In this document: positions 24,137 to 34,043 of the stretch, in pieces
Layout: every line of letters starts with the position of its first letter
Numbering within the stretch: the first letter of the stretch is position 1
Notes under the pieces: model-generated
Databases searched by the model: none
What the model saw: only the letters and a program-made list of their open reading frames with translations
What the model was told of the DNA's origin: nothing
Assembly: GCA_037074615.1 (NCBI GenBank)
Contig: CM073558.1
Span: 19,885,001-19,949,000 of the forward strand
From: Leucaena leucocephala
Lineage: Eukaryota > Streptophyta > Magnoliopsida > Fabales > Fabaceae
Length of the DNA: 64,000 nucleotides
Direction: 5' to 3'
Program-made: the position numbers and the translations under genes

Positions 24137-25365
24137 GATTCTACAATTAAAATATGCAATGTAATTAGTAATCTCCCACTAAATAAACAACCCTCAATGC
24201 AATAGTTAGTGGGCTAAGATCCATATTTGGCTCAAACTTAAGTCCGCTTTGGCAGGACGCTTAGATTAAGTTATTTAGGTAGGTAACACCTTTACCAATT
24301 ACATCAAATGTAACTCTTAGATATTCATGGGATCCTATCATCATATGATCTGGCATGTTCTAATCCCATCTAATGCCTTGAGATCCAAAACCGTTTTGTT
24401 AATCTCAATTAAGTCAAACAATAATGAACCTATGAGAGTAGCACCATTACTCTTTGCTTATCTCCCCAAGATAACTCAAAAGCACCCACTTTGGTGGAGT
24501 CCACAATTGAGCGATCAAGGTTTTGACAAGTGTTCATAAATTGACAGCATTATGACTTAAGATTTCTTTTAGAGGGCCTAATTTAAGTATCTGGTTTATA
24601 AAACGCATGTTTCTCAGTTCGTATCTCATACAAGTAATATGCATGTGCTGATCTAATCATAAGATGCATAATTCAAACGTGATACAATATGGCTCACCTA
24701 TCCTAAGTCCCCTCAAGCCAATGAGAGGAGCTCTCTAGTAAGAAAAGAGAAATTACATATAGAAACCTCTTTTAACATTCGAGGGGAGTGAGATGAGAGG
24801 AGAAGGTACATGGAGAGTATATAGAGGAAGGCACGACACGCAGGCCGTATTTTTTAAAAAATTACAACACTTGCAATCTAGAGCCATATTGTTCACCATA
24901 CCCAAACATTCAAGAATCAATATTCAGATCTAATCGAAGGGCAAAAAAACATTTACAAAGTAACATATGTTACGGTTATGTTGCGCTACGAACAGGTAGC
25001 TACGGCGGTCCCGCTAGCCGGTTAGCGGGCGGCTGTCCCGCTAGCCGGTTAGCGGGCGGGGTCTCTGGGGCAGCGCCCCGGAAGAAATTTTTTTTTTTTG
25101 TTTTTGTTTCATAAATAATCACGAATCTGAATTTGGTTTTCACAAATAATCACAAATTCGAATTCGGTTTTCTTAGACCCCATCTATGCGGATTGATCAA
25201 ATCAAAAAGCATCACCACCGATTTCAATTTCCTTTTAGATTCCTTTTATGTCATACACAACAAGGATTCCATATATGTCACACATACAACGCTTATTATA
25301 TGATCGGCTACTTCTAACATATATCATATAAATCACAAATCAAGCCTAACTTAAACACAAAACAG
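24137..25365 (-). other. Untranslated leader of the copia element
   Basis: This lies between the primer-binding site and the gag start. It holds no long frame on the element strand. Its one striking part is the GC-rich block at 25010-25079 with repeated hairpins, listed separately. Packaging and dimerisation signals of retroelements usually lie in this interval. Confidence 0.7.
25010..25079 (-). repeat. Duplicated GC-rich hairpin in the copia leader
   Basis: Two identical 20-bp near-palindromes (25010-25029 and 25037-25056) lie 27 bp apart. Each has 7-bp arms CCCGCTA and TAGCGGG around CCGG. A third inverted repeat follows (GGGGC-AGC-GCCCC, 25067-25079). In the element RNA these would form three short GC stems 290-370 nt after the primer-binding site. 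In an AT-rich genome this block is conspicuous. Confidence 0.85.
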
Positions 25366-25369
25366 CATG

Positions 25370-25381
25370 GCTCTGATACCA
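25370..25381 (-). other. Primer-binding site, initiator Met-tRNA type
   Basis: On the element strand TGGTATCAGAGC, continuing CATG, is the common plant copia site complementary to the 3' end of initiator Met-tRNA. It directly follows the truncated 5' LTR with no spacer. Confidence 0.93.
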
Positions 25382-26333
25382 TATATATACGAATTTATAT
25401 ATATACGAATATAAATAAATATATATACATTCACCTGGATCTTTCATTGAATCTGGACATGTCTTAGATTCAATGAATCTGGACATCATAGCTCGTGTTG
25501 GGCTATTTTGTGTGCGACCCTGTAGGCCCATATGAAGTTGGCAGTGGGCCATTTGCTATACTAGCCCACAAGTCGCAAGCGGTCTCTAGCAAGACATAAC
25601 AACTACCCAAATCATATGAGGATCGATAAACGATGTAACCTTTTATACAACCATATCATGTCCCTTCTGTCACGCGATATTTTGGTCATGGATGAGGCAT
25701 GGATAATGTCATCCTCCTATTCCCGACCGTTACTTTCTCGATCCCTGAGTAGTCTGACTATAGAAATGGAACTACCTTTCCATTACAGTATGGCCATACA
25801 TTTCTCAGACTCACTCATCGAGGGGCCCAGTAATATCTCTCCACGAATGTGAGGGACAAATTCCATCTTGACCATTCACATTCCTCCGCATGAAAAACCA
25901 CTAAGCCCGAACATAGTCTTTATGATCACTCGGTCAAAAGTGACTTTTGACTAGGTCAAAGCTGAGCGTTTTGTCATGTAGGAATCCATGATGATCTCAG
26001 GTCAAAGGGCATATTGACATGGTTTGTATATGAGAGAAGCTTATGACGTTACCCATGCAGTTCTCTCATAGCGGGTCGGTCCAACACCCTGTACTCTTAC
26101 ATGTGCTTATGACTTTGATTTATATCTCTATACATCTTCAAAGTCATACTGGTCTTATTTCATCTGTGCTCCCACATAGATGATCGACCAGGGACATTTA
26201 GGATAATATCATGAATTATCCAAGGATGGTCATCATAGTAAACATGCAAATAATATGATAACTCAATTAATAAATTCATAAATCAATAATGTTCATAAGA
26301 CAATGATTGGCCCCTAGGGCACGATTTCCAACA
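25382..26333 (-). repeat. Truncated 5' LTR of the copia element (952 bp)
   Basis: This is collinear with 19187-20138 of the 3' LTR at a constant offset of 6195 bp and looks identical by eye. It keeps the TGTTGG end and the flanking CCTGA but stops within a TA-rich run at 25382. It lacks the tandem array and the CCTTACA terminus. Because the tRNA-primed site follows at once, the missing part includes all of U5 and probably R. Confidence 0.9.
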
Positions 26334-26338
26334 CCTGA

Positions 26339-27679
26339 TGTGTAGTGTGTGACAATAATAATATTGAGGGTTCACGGGCTAGAGTTTTGTAGTTACCAAA
26401 CAAACAACAAGAGAGAGCTTCGAGTGATGTCGTGCATGGGAAATAAAAATTGCATAAACCGCATAGTACAAACACCAGACTTTGTCTCTTTTCCTCACAT
26501 GTCGGCCTTTGCCAGCCCAACACCTACTGATGCAAACAACCAAACTCCATCCCGCACAACAAATGCCTTCTTCATCTTCTATGGACTCTTGTGTTGATGC
26601 TGATATATGAGACGTGACACATAAATACAATGCATCATCGACAGATTTTTATATAGTTATATAATATATATATCTAATAACTGTCCAATTTGATATGTTT
26701 AATTTATATATAAAAAAATATTATTCATGGGAAGATCATTGTTTTGAAATGAAACTAATCTGTTTCAGTCTATAATTAGATGATGATGATAGTGACTATC
26801 TAATTAAAATCCTATAAGCTATTGATGAGTTCCTTCCAAAATGTAACCTCTTGCAACTCACAAGATTATCTTACGAATACACACGCAATAATCTTTTAAT
26901 TACATTATTATTTTTATGCATTAAAGTAAAAACCAAAATGGAGTTGTGAGAAAGCAAATTATCCAGATAATAAGTGATGCAGAAGCACGAGGGCCATAGT
27001 TTTCAATGATCAATATGACATTAGTGGGATGGATGTCAAATCTCTAAAAAAACATTTGGCTGCATTATACTTTCTAAAATCTTCTTGAAAAGCCTTTCAA
27101 TTTTGGAACTTGTTAATTTCTTTTATATGAAAGAAATAAGAAGGGGGTGAGCTAGCAGATTGAATTAGTTGTAACATATATGCCATGCAAGTTGGAGATG
27201 AAAGTGATTCTTCAACTGCGAGGTTTCTTTGGGCTTACTGCACTTTTGTAGTCCTTTTCACAATAAAAAGCTTCCATATCACACGCCACCTCTAGCCATA
27301 AAAACATATACTCTCTCAAATTCTAAATATAAGATCTCATTTCTAGTATAAATTATATTACAAGTAATGATAGCATACAAGGAATCATTAAACTTTTGAG
27401 GTTATAAAGTTCAAGAAGCACCCATCCGATTAGAGGCTCAACAAACTGTCCAACATGCTCAAGGAGATTATCATGTCTTAGGAATGCTTCCACAGAGAAA
27501 GATATAGATTATTACTTGGATGGTGACAAGAGACAAGTTCTATTGGAGTCTCATTCCGATTCGTCAAACGTATTTTCTAGCTGATCCGGACCCTTCCTTT
27601 TATCATTCAATGCCAGTCTGATACCAAAAGATAAAAGGAAATACTATTAGTATTGTTCCTGCAACATTATTTCCTCCTA
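26339..27679. repeat. First copy of a decayed tandem duplication, non-coding part
   Basis: Two blocks recur downstream. About 26466-26525 (around ACCAGACTTTGTCTCTTTTCC) recurs at about 28969-29026. About 26640-27270 recurs at about 30284-30800, including shared phrases such as GATGATAGTGACTATCTAATT and GCCATAGTTTTCAATGATCAA. The copies differ by many substitutions and small indels, so the duplication is old. No open gene is supported. Confidence 0.7.
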
Positions 27680-28130
27680 ATGGAGGAAATACTGAATTTC
27701 CTGAAGTTCATTGGCTTTGGCAGTGAAGGAATCGAAAAGTTGAGGTCAATTGTGGAAGGAACTCAGGGGGAAATGCCAAAGAAGCTACTTGCCGTGCTGT
27801 AATTAGCTTGTAAAGAAGGATTGACAGCCTCTAAGGATGAAAGGAGCTTGATTGAATGCTTCAAATTTGGCCTAATCTCCCTCTCACAGGCTGAGAGCAT
27901 GATGTCGAACTAGACTGTGTCTATCCAAAAGAAAATAGGGTGCTATGAACGAAATGCATGATCATATTGGAACAATTAGAAACCTAATTGAAGAAGGCTA
28001 TAATAGGTGCTCTGTTATAAGAGATCAAGCATACGAATTGCACAAAGTGACCTCTGATCTTCACATTCTGAAACTTCCACTACCTATTGTCTCCTTTGTT
28101 GTTGGCGGATTCTGTGTGACAACTTGAGCT
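27680..28130 (+). pseudogene. Broken copy A of an unrecognised gene
   Basis: From ATG 27680 the frame reads MEEILNFLKFIGFGSEGIEK and then about 20 more residues to a stop. Reading on past that stop and one more, with a frame change, gives a segment beginning AMNEMHDHIGTIRNLIEEGY and ending near a hydrophobic stretch LPLPIVSFVVGGF. The downstream copy B aligns with it over roughly 290 bp, including this order of segments, which argues for a common ancestral coding sequence. I do not recognise the family. The predicted product would have been mostly helical with a possible C-terminal membrane segment. Confidence 0.5.
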
Positions 28131-28482
28131 GTAAGAGACAAATTGGCATGGCTAACTACTATGTTATATAGTACGATGGAGCCTATGCTGATAAGGACAG
28201 CCATGCTTCTCTTTACGAGGCATATTACTAAACTTGGATTTTTGACTTCCTGTACCTACTTAAATTCCACGGAGAGTAATGTAAAGAATTTGTATAACAA
28301 TTATTTTTAATATTAATTACAATTTCTAAGTTTAAATGATTATTTTTTGGTCAAAGTTTCCAAGACTTTGAAGTCAACTCTGTTTTGTCCAGCGTTTTTC
28401 TCATTTTCTCTTACTCTTGATCATTTTTGTGAATTTCTGTCTTCTTCTTGAAATCATGGATCTGTCGAATCCAATGTCAATA
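28131..28482. other. Spacer between the two pseudogene copies
   Basis: Unremarkable AT-rich sequence with no repeat or open frame that I can support. A short CT-rich part at about 28395-28450 precedes copy B. Confidence 0.5.
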
Positions 28483-28770
28483 ATGAAGGAAATACTTCAT
28501 TTCCTGAAGTTGACTGGCTTGGCGGTAAAGGAATCGAGAAGTTGAGATCGGACATGGAAGGAATTAAAAGGGAAATGCCTAAGAAGCTGTTTGTCGTGCT
28601 GGAAATTTTCTGTGAGAAAGGATCGACAAGCTCTAAGGATGACATCAACTAGATCGAGAGCTTCAAAGCTTGTCTGATCTTCCTCCATGATGTCAGACCA
28701 GATGGTCTCTATCCCAGACAAAATAGCTGCTATGAACAAATTGCATGATAAGATTGGAACCATTAGAGAC
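28483..28770 (+). pseudogene. Broken copy B of the same unrecognised gene
   Basis: ATG 28483 opens MKEILHFLKLTGLAVKES, parallel to copy A, and the frame then ends at a stop. A single-base loss relative to copy A (GGCTTGGCGGT versus GGCTTTGGCAGT) shifts the frame. The +1 frame continues the copy A-like GKGIEKLRSDMEGIKREMPK segment to another stop at AAC TAG. The C-terminal part seen in copy A (the hydrophobic tail) is missing. No function can be assigned. Confidence 0.5.
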
Positions 28771-29026
28771 ATAATTGTTTTGTTGTTGTTGGTCTTGGTA
28801 CCACACATTAGACTCAATTACATTCGAATGACTTCTTATCATTACAGTACTTAGGAGAAAGCTGGGATTATAGTATATATGCAGCACTAAAGAAGTTGGG
28901 CCAATTTGACTCACTTTATTCATCATAGACTGTTCTCTTTTGCATTGTTTTGTTGTTGTTGGTCAAACACCAGAGTTTGTCTCTTTTCCTCACACGTCAG
29001 ACTTTGCCAACAAATGTTTTCTTCTT

Positions 29027-30283
29027 TGTTGAGATATTTATTAGTTATTTAATTATTTAGAGTTAAATTTTTATATTATTTAAAATTAAATTTACATATT
29101 ATATTATCACATCTTAGAAAAACAAATATAATATATTAGTATTTGGAAATGATTTTAGGTGTAACATATTAGTTTATATATTTACTTATATAAATATCTA
29201 TTTATATTCTTATTTATTTAAAGATTGATAATATTTTGAGTATCTTATTTTCCTTCCTACTTTCAATCCTCCAATTCTCACATGATATCCGAGCTGATCC
29301 TTATGACTAAGAAGAAAAATAAGAAACATATTAATTCCCTCTGCAATTACTTTTTTGTGTCTGATAATGTATCTACTTTATAGTTCACTTCATCTCAGTT
29401 CTGCTTTGTGCCTGTATATGCAGTCGTCTCTAACGCATCACTATGCAAGTGTTTTCTTCTCTGCAGTTTATCTGGTTCCATCTAGATCCGTAGTCTTTCT
29501 ATTTCCGTCCAGATCTAAAATTGATTTGGTTTCATCCTAGACTCACGTTGCTTGTCTGGTTCAGTCCCAGATCCCTGCCTCTCCACATCTAGTTTCCTCC
29601 AGATTGTCAGGCCTCTAATAGTGATGTTCTTCATCAAGTTTGTAACTCCACGTCCCATTATCATTCAAGGATTGATGATGTTTTGAGTATCTTATTTTCT
29701 TTCTATTTTTAATCCTTCAATTCTCACACAGTATCAGAGCTGGTCCTTATGACTAAGAAGAAAAATAAGAAACGTATTAGTTCCCTTTGCGATTACTTTT
29801 TTGTGTCCGACAATATCTCTACTTTGTAGTTCACTTAATCTCAGTTCTACTTTACGCATGTATGGGCAGTCGTCTCTCTCGCATCACTCTGCGAGTGGTT
29901 TCTTCTCTGCAGTTCATCTACTTCCATCTAGATCTATAGTTCATCTGGTTCTGTCTATATCCGAAATTTGTTTGGTTTCATCCTAGACTCACGTTGCTTG
30001 TCTAGTTCTGTGCCCGCCGCTCCACATCTGGTTTTTTCCAGATTGTCAGGTTTCCAATAGTGATGTTCGTCATCAGGTTTACAACTGCACGTCCAAAATC
30101 CAGATTCATTAACCAATTATCTTTAGTTTAGTGGTCCTTACAGGTCACTTTCAGTTTTTAGTTGGCAAACACAAGTTGCTTTCTCTCAAGCCATAATGAT
30201 TTTGAGGGGTGTTGAGATATTTGTTAGTTATTTAATTATTTAGAATTAAATTTAAATATTATTTAGGACTAGATTTAAAATAT
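29027..30283 (+). mobile_element. TRIM-like non-autonomous LTR element, internally duplicated
   Basis: A 256-bp LTR (29027-29282) begins TGTTGAGATATTT and ends TTCTCACA. It is followed at once by a diverged Met-tRNA primer site (TGATATCCGAGC at 29283). A polypurine-like GATTTTGAGGGG (30198-30209) precedes a second TGTTGAGATATTT at 30210, the start of a 3' LTR recognisable for only about 75 bp. Between them, the LTR end plus internal region is repeated in tandem: about 29222-29660 matches about 29668-30100. The second copy carries a better primer site (CAGTATCAGAGC at 29729-29740). There is no gag or pol. Size and lack of coding fit a TRIM/SMART-type element. The 3' border and target duplication are not resolved. 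It sits inside the second copy of the tandem duplication. Confidence 0.65.
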
Positions 30284-30800
30284 ATATGACACGTGACATT
30301 AATATCATAATTAATGCATATATAAAAAATATTATTCATATATGATAAGATAATTATTTTAAAATGAATAAACTAAATGTATTTTAGTCGAATTAATTAG
30401 ATGATGATAGTGACTATCTAATTATAATCCTAAAGCTATTGAAGAGTTCCTTCCAAATGTAAAGATTATCTTATTATGAATACGCACTCAGCGATCTTTT
30501 AAGAACTTGACGACGGGTTTAATGGCATTATTATTTTTATGCATTAAAGTAAATATTCCACAGTCTAAAATGGAGTTTTCTGAACAAACATTGTACAGAG
30601 GAAGAAGAGAAAGCAAACCATGCAGCTAATAAGTGACGCGGAACCACGAGGCCATAGTTTTCAATGATCAATTAATGTGACATTAGTTTGATGGTTGCAA
30701 ATCTCTGAGAAAATTTTGGCTGCGTTATGCTTTATAAAATCCTCTTGAAAAAAGCCCTTTCAATTTGTAACTTTTTTATAGTCCCTTTCACAATAAAAAC
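30284..30800. repeat. Second copy of the tandem duplication, right part
   Basis: This is collinear with about 26640-27270 at moderate identity, resuming just after the TRIM-like element. Relative to the first copy it has several indels, for example an extra stretch around 30500-30600. Non-coding. Confidence 0.65.
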
Positions 30801-31257
30801 ATATCTTAGAGATCAGAGATATGTATTAAGGAATTGATATATATATATATATATAATATTTTATTATCAAACCACACAGTATTGGGTTACCACATTAGAC
30901 ACATAATATTTTACTTTTATTTTGACCGATTCTTCATTATTAATACCTTTATTCTTTATATAACGATATTACACATAACTATTATAATTTGAATTTGAAT
31001 TATCAATCCTTATGACATCTTTATTAAGTAATATTTTCATTTAACTTTTCAAAAAAAATTGTAATTTGAATTTTATATGTTATAATTTGCATTTACTAAT
31101 TCTATAACGTGAAGAAAATACACATTAATACTTAAGGTCCGGGCTTCATCAATAAAATCTTATTTAGGAAACAAGACCATGGGCTTGACCCCTTATGCTC
31201 TAGTCTGGCCCAATGTGGGGAAGAGTATTTTGATCCAATTCAATTATAAATATTTAT
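30801..31257. other. AT-rich spacer
   Basis: It holds a short TA repeat near 30838-30856 and nothing else I can support. Confidence 0.5.
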
Positions 31258-31444
31258 ACCAACGGGGTTGGTCTAAGTGGTAAGCGGCTCGGTATTATTT
31301 AAACAAGGTCTCCAGTTTGAGTCTTGACGTATGTAAAAAATCTCTGTTGGAAGGCTCACCCACCATAACTAGGTGCGCGACACAGGTCAGATCCGGATGT
31401 AGTCGGGGCAAAGCTCTAGTGTACTGGGTAGGCAACAAAAAAAA
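31258..31444 (+). mobile_element. tRNA-derived SINE, Au-like
   Basis: The head resembles a tRNA. It has an A box TGGTCTAAGTGG (31269-31280) and a degenerate B box AGTTTGAGTCT (31314-31324) at the usual spacing. The body contains AGATCCGGATGTAGTCGGGG and a GTACTGGGTAGGCAAC end followed by an A-run, much like plant Au SINEs as I know them. It cannot be a functional tRNA gene because no cloverleaf forms. Target duplications are unclear in the AT-rich flanks, so the ends are approximate. Confidence 0.7.
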
Positions 31445-32800
31445 TATATAAAAATAGTTATTAGCTGGCTAAGCTATGTTATTAAATACTATTTAAATTA
31501 TTGATGACTGAAGGTAAAAGAATAAATATGTTTTGATTAATAGATAAAATGCATTAAAATAGGAAAGAAACCCATGCTAGAACTTGAACACACCGAACAA
31601 ACATAAACCAAGTTGATTGACACACAGATTAACGATCTAAGACCACCATCACTAAACCCATGACAATTCAAAGTCTTGGAATATAAATATATATATGGAA
31701 AAAGAAATTATATAATGGGATGAGTGATCAACAAGAAATTATATGGGTTATGAATATGATGGAAGATTTGTTCGGATCTTAGGTTTATGGACAAAAATGG
31801 CAATAAGAATCCCATCTGTTTTATTTATGGGTGCCATCAAATTGGGATGAGTAATTAACATTTACGTTGGTTTGACCAAGCATATCGTTGATTTTCCATT
31901 TCTTGCTTAACTCCTTAATATTCAATTTGATTTTAAATCATTATAACAATTTCCCAGAATATATCATAATATAAATTAATTAAACCGTCAAAAAAATTAA
32001 TTAAACCGTCATATCTTCAGTTTTTGAAACTCCCCAAGTTGTTGAATGATATCAATCCTGCCCCACTTGCTGACATTGTCTTCAAAAGCTTCTATAGTTA
32101 CTGCTTCCTTAATAAATATCTACAAGCTGATTTTTAGACTGTATAAATGGAATACGAATTATATTCCTATCTAGTTTGTCTCTACTAAAATGCCAATCAA
32201 CTTCTACATGCTTCGATCGGATGCTGTTTATCTTTATTTTTATCCGGTCAAACCATTTTCATATTCTTTTAAAAGATACCTGTGTTAATGTATGTATATG
32301 GGTGGATATACATGGGAATGGACCCAGTTACACTCTATATTAAACTTTCTCTGCTCTTGTTGATGACTATACGATTTGTTGCTTTCAATGTAAAGTCGGT
32401 TGTTATAGTAAAGTTGTGTATTTTAAGGATCATACTTAGTTACTCATAAATTCAACCTTACCAGATATGATGACAATGTAATATGTCCATCAAGATACAA
32501 TAATTATTTCAATCAAAATATCAATTTTCTACTACACATACAATAATATTAATTAATAGCAATTAATATCTTTGCTTGCCACAATTTGCTTGAATGATTT
32601 CCTTCAGCCAGCCTGGTTCTTCTTTTCCAAACGTGTCAGAGTTGGCAACCTTGTTTTTGTTGAATGTGAACAGCCAGAAGCCCAGAAGAACAGGAACTAA
32701 AATAATCTCTGGATAGAGTTTGTGCTGAATTTCATAGCTATGTCAGATGGTTTAAATGAGAAAATAAGCAAGTTCATTTCCAGTAAATGAAGTAGATGCT
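31445..32800. other. AT-rich spacer with a possible copia integrase scrap
   Basis: No gene. Around 32305-32420 one frame reads a fragment including FSALVDDYT, which resembles the copia integrase core around its first Asp, interrupted by stops. It is too short and damaged to call with confidence. Confidence 0.35.
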
Positions 32801-32969
32801 ATACACGAGGGCGTGCCTTAGTGTTGCAGTAAGATTTGCTGCCATGTGATCTAAAGGTCACGGTTCAAATCTTAGAAATAGTCTCTCTACTTGAGCAGGT
32901 AAGACTGCATTTGTCTATCCCTCCCTAGATTTTACCTAATAGGAACCTCGTATACTTAACAACCCTTTT
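32801..32969 (+). mobile_element. tRNA-derived SINE with 13-bp target duplication
   Basis: TGAAGTAGATGCT flanks the element exactly (32788-32800 and 32970-32982). A-box-like sequence lies at 32818-32829 and a good B box GGTTCAAATCT at 32862-32872. The body contains GGTAAGACTGCATTTG and ends CCTCGTATACTTAACAACCC before a short T-run. This matches the common plant SINE layout with a pyrimidine tail. The perfect target duplication supports L1-type retroposition. Confidence 0.85.
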
Positions 32970-32982
32970 TGAAGTAGATGCT

Positions 32983-34043
32983 TGTTATGCTCTTAAACTA
33001 TGCTTGTATTAGAACTACCATTAGTATCATTTCATTGTTGAGTAAGGCACATTTTGATCTGCCTGCTAATTTGAACTATAAAATGGTAGGGTAACATGCT
33101 AACGTGGTTCTGTAAATGCTGTACTACAGCACAGTAGCATGTCGTGTATTTACAGCACAATAAAAGCGTGTCATGCATTTATTCTATGTAGTCTCACTTA
33201 AAACCATTGTGCTGACACCTTTGTAAGGTTTGTCTGGTTCTGTTGGAGAGTAAAGTTCACTCAAATTGTACTAAAGATGTACAATTTTTTAATAAGATTT
33301 TTGTCCCTTTTTTTTCATTCACTTATTCTTGTTTGAAGCTGGAATGCCTCTAACACAGAATATGAAGCAGGGGTAAATGCTCCTACAAATGCTTTCTTTC
33401 AATTGACCAAGTGCTTGTTTGGCTATCATTCAAAAATCACTTTTGCGTTTTAAGAGATAAAACTCCTCTCATATATTTACTTTTATAAAACACCCTTAAA
33501 AGTTTTCATTTCATTCTAGCGAGTTTCTTGTAAGTTAATTGAACTTGCTAGTGAAAAATGCTTTGAGTTTGAGGTAGACTTGTATAATTTAGGGACAATT
33601 TTGCAGATAGCAGCTGTAGAAGGCATAGAATTTATCTTTTAAGACTGGTAAAGAAACCTCAAAGTAATAAATCCCCTGCTTCCGTTGTAGATGGAATATT
33701 AAGGATGGACACAGATGCACCAAACCCATGCTAGCCGAAAAACTCCATGTTAGAGAAATTCGGCTAACATGCTTTGATAGTAAAATGAACTATAAGTTAA
33801 ATGATTACCCTTGGAAATATAAAAGGATCTCAAAGAGGGAAAGAAGTATAAAACAAAACAACAGCAGGTAAACACTCTACACTTGTTTCTTCATCAATGG
33901 TTTGCAGTTAGTTGGATGAACTATGAATGTCAGTTTCTGGAAATCAATCAAAATTGTGTTTACAAGTATACTCTAAATGATTTTTCAATCCTCTTTTTTT
34001 CACAGATAAAACTCAGAAATGGAGCCTGGAATTGCATGTTTGC
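32983..34043. other. Spacer and probable 3' UTR of the PAN-lectin gene
   Basis: No open gene. Sequence up to about 300 bp before 34044 may be the 3' UTR of the minus-strand gene. A short inverted repeat around 33118-33150 (GCTGTA...TACAGC) is present. Confidence 0.5.

Larger units (their letters stand above)
18128..26333 (-). mobile_element. Ty1/copia LTR retrotransposon, 8.2 kb, with a truncated upstream LTR
   Basis: Transcription is leftward. In element order: a shortened 5' LTR (26333-25382), a primer-binding site for initiator Met-tRNA (25381-25370), a 1.2-kb leader, one gag-pol frame (24136-20153), a polypurine tract (20149-20139) and a full 3' LTR (20138-18128). The outer ends are TGTTGG and CTTACA in element orientation. 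CCTGA flanks both sides (18123-18127 and 26334-26338), giving a matching 5-bp target duplication and fixing the true borders. The shared 952 bp of the two LTRs showed no difference by eye, so the insertion looks recent. The 5' LTR lacks the last 1059 bp of the 3' LTR and ends directly at the primer-binding site. The frame order protease-integrase-RT-RNase H marks it as copia rather than gypsy. The sublineage is not assigned. Confidence 0.95.

Noticed and set aside
27945..28127. 60-codon frame as an intact small gene
   Set aside because: It aligns with the C-terminal part of a larger broken sequence. The upstream half is in another frame with stops, so it is treated as part of a pseudogene.
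31258..31330. tRNA gene
   Set aside because: A and B box-like sequences are present but the arms do not pair into a cloverleaf, and the body continues as a SINE with an A tail.
32801..32880. tRNA gene
   Set aside because: There is a good B box but no acceptor or anticodon stems. The segment is bounded by a 13-bp target duplication, so it is a SINE.
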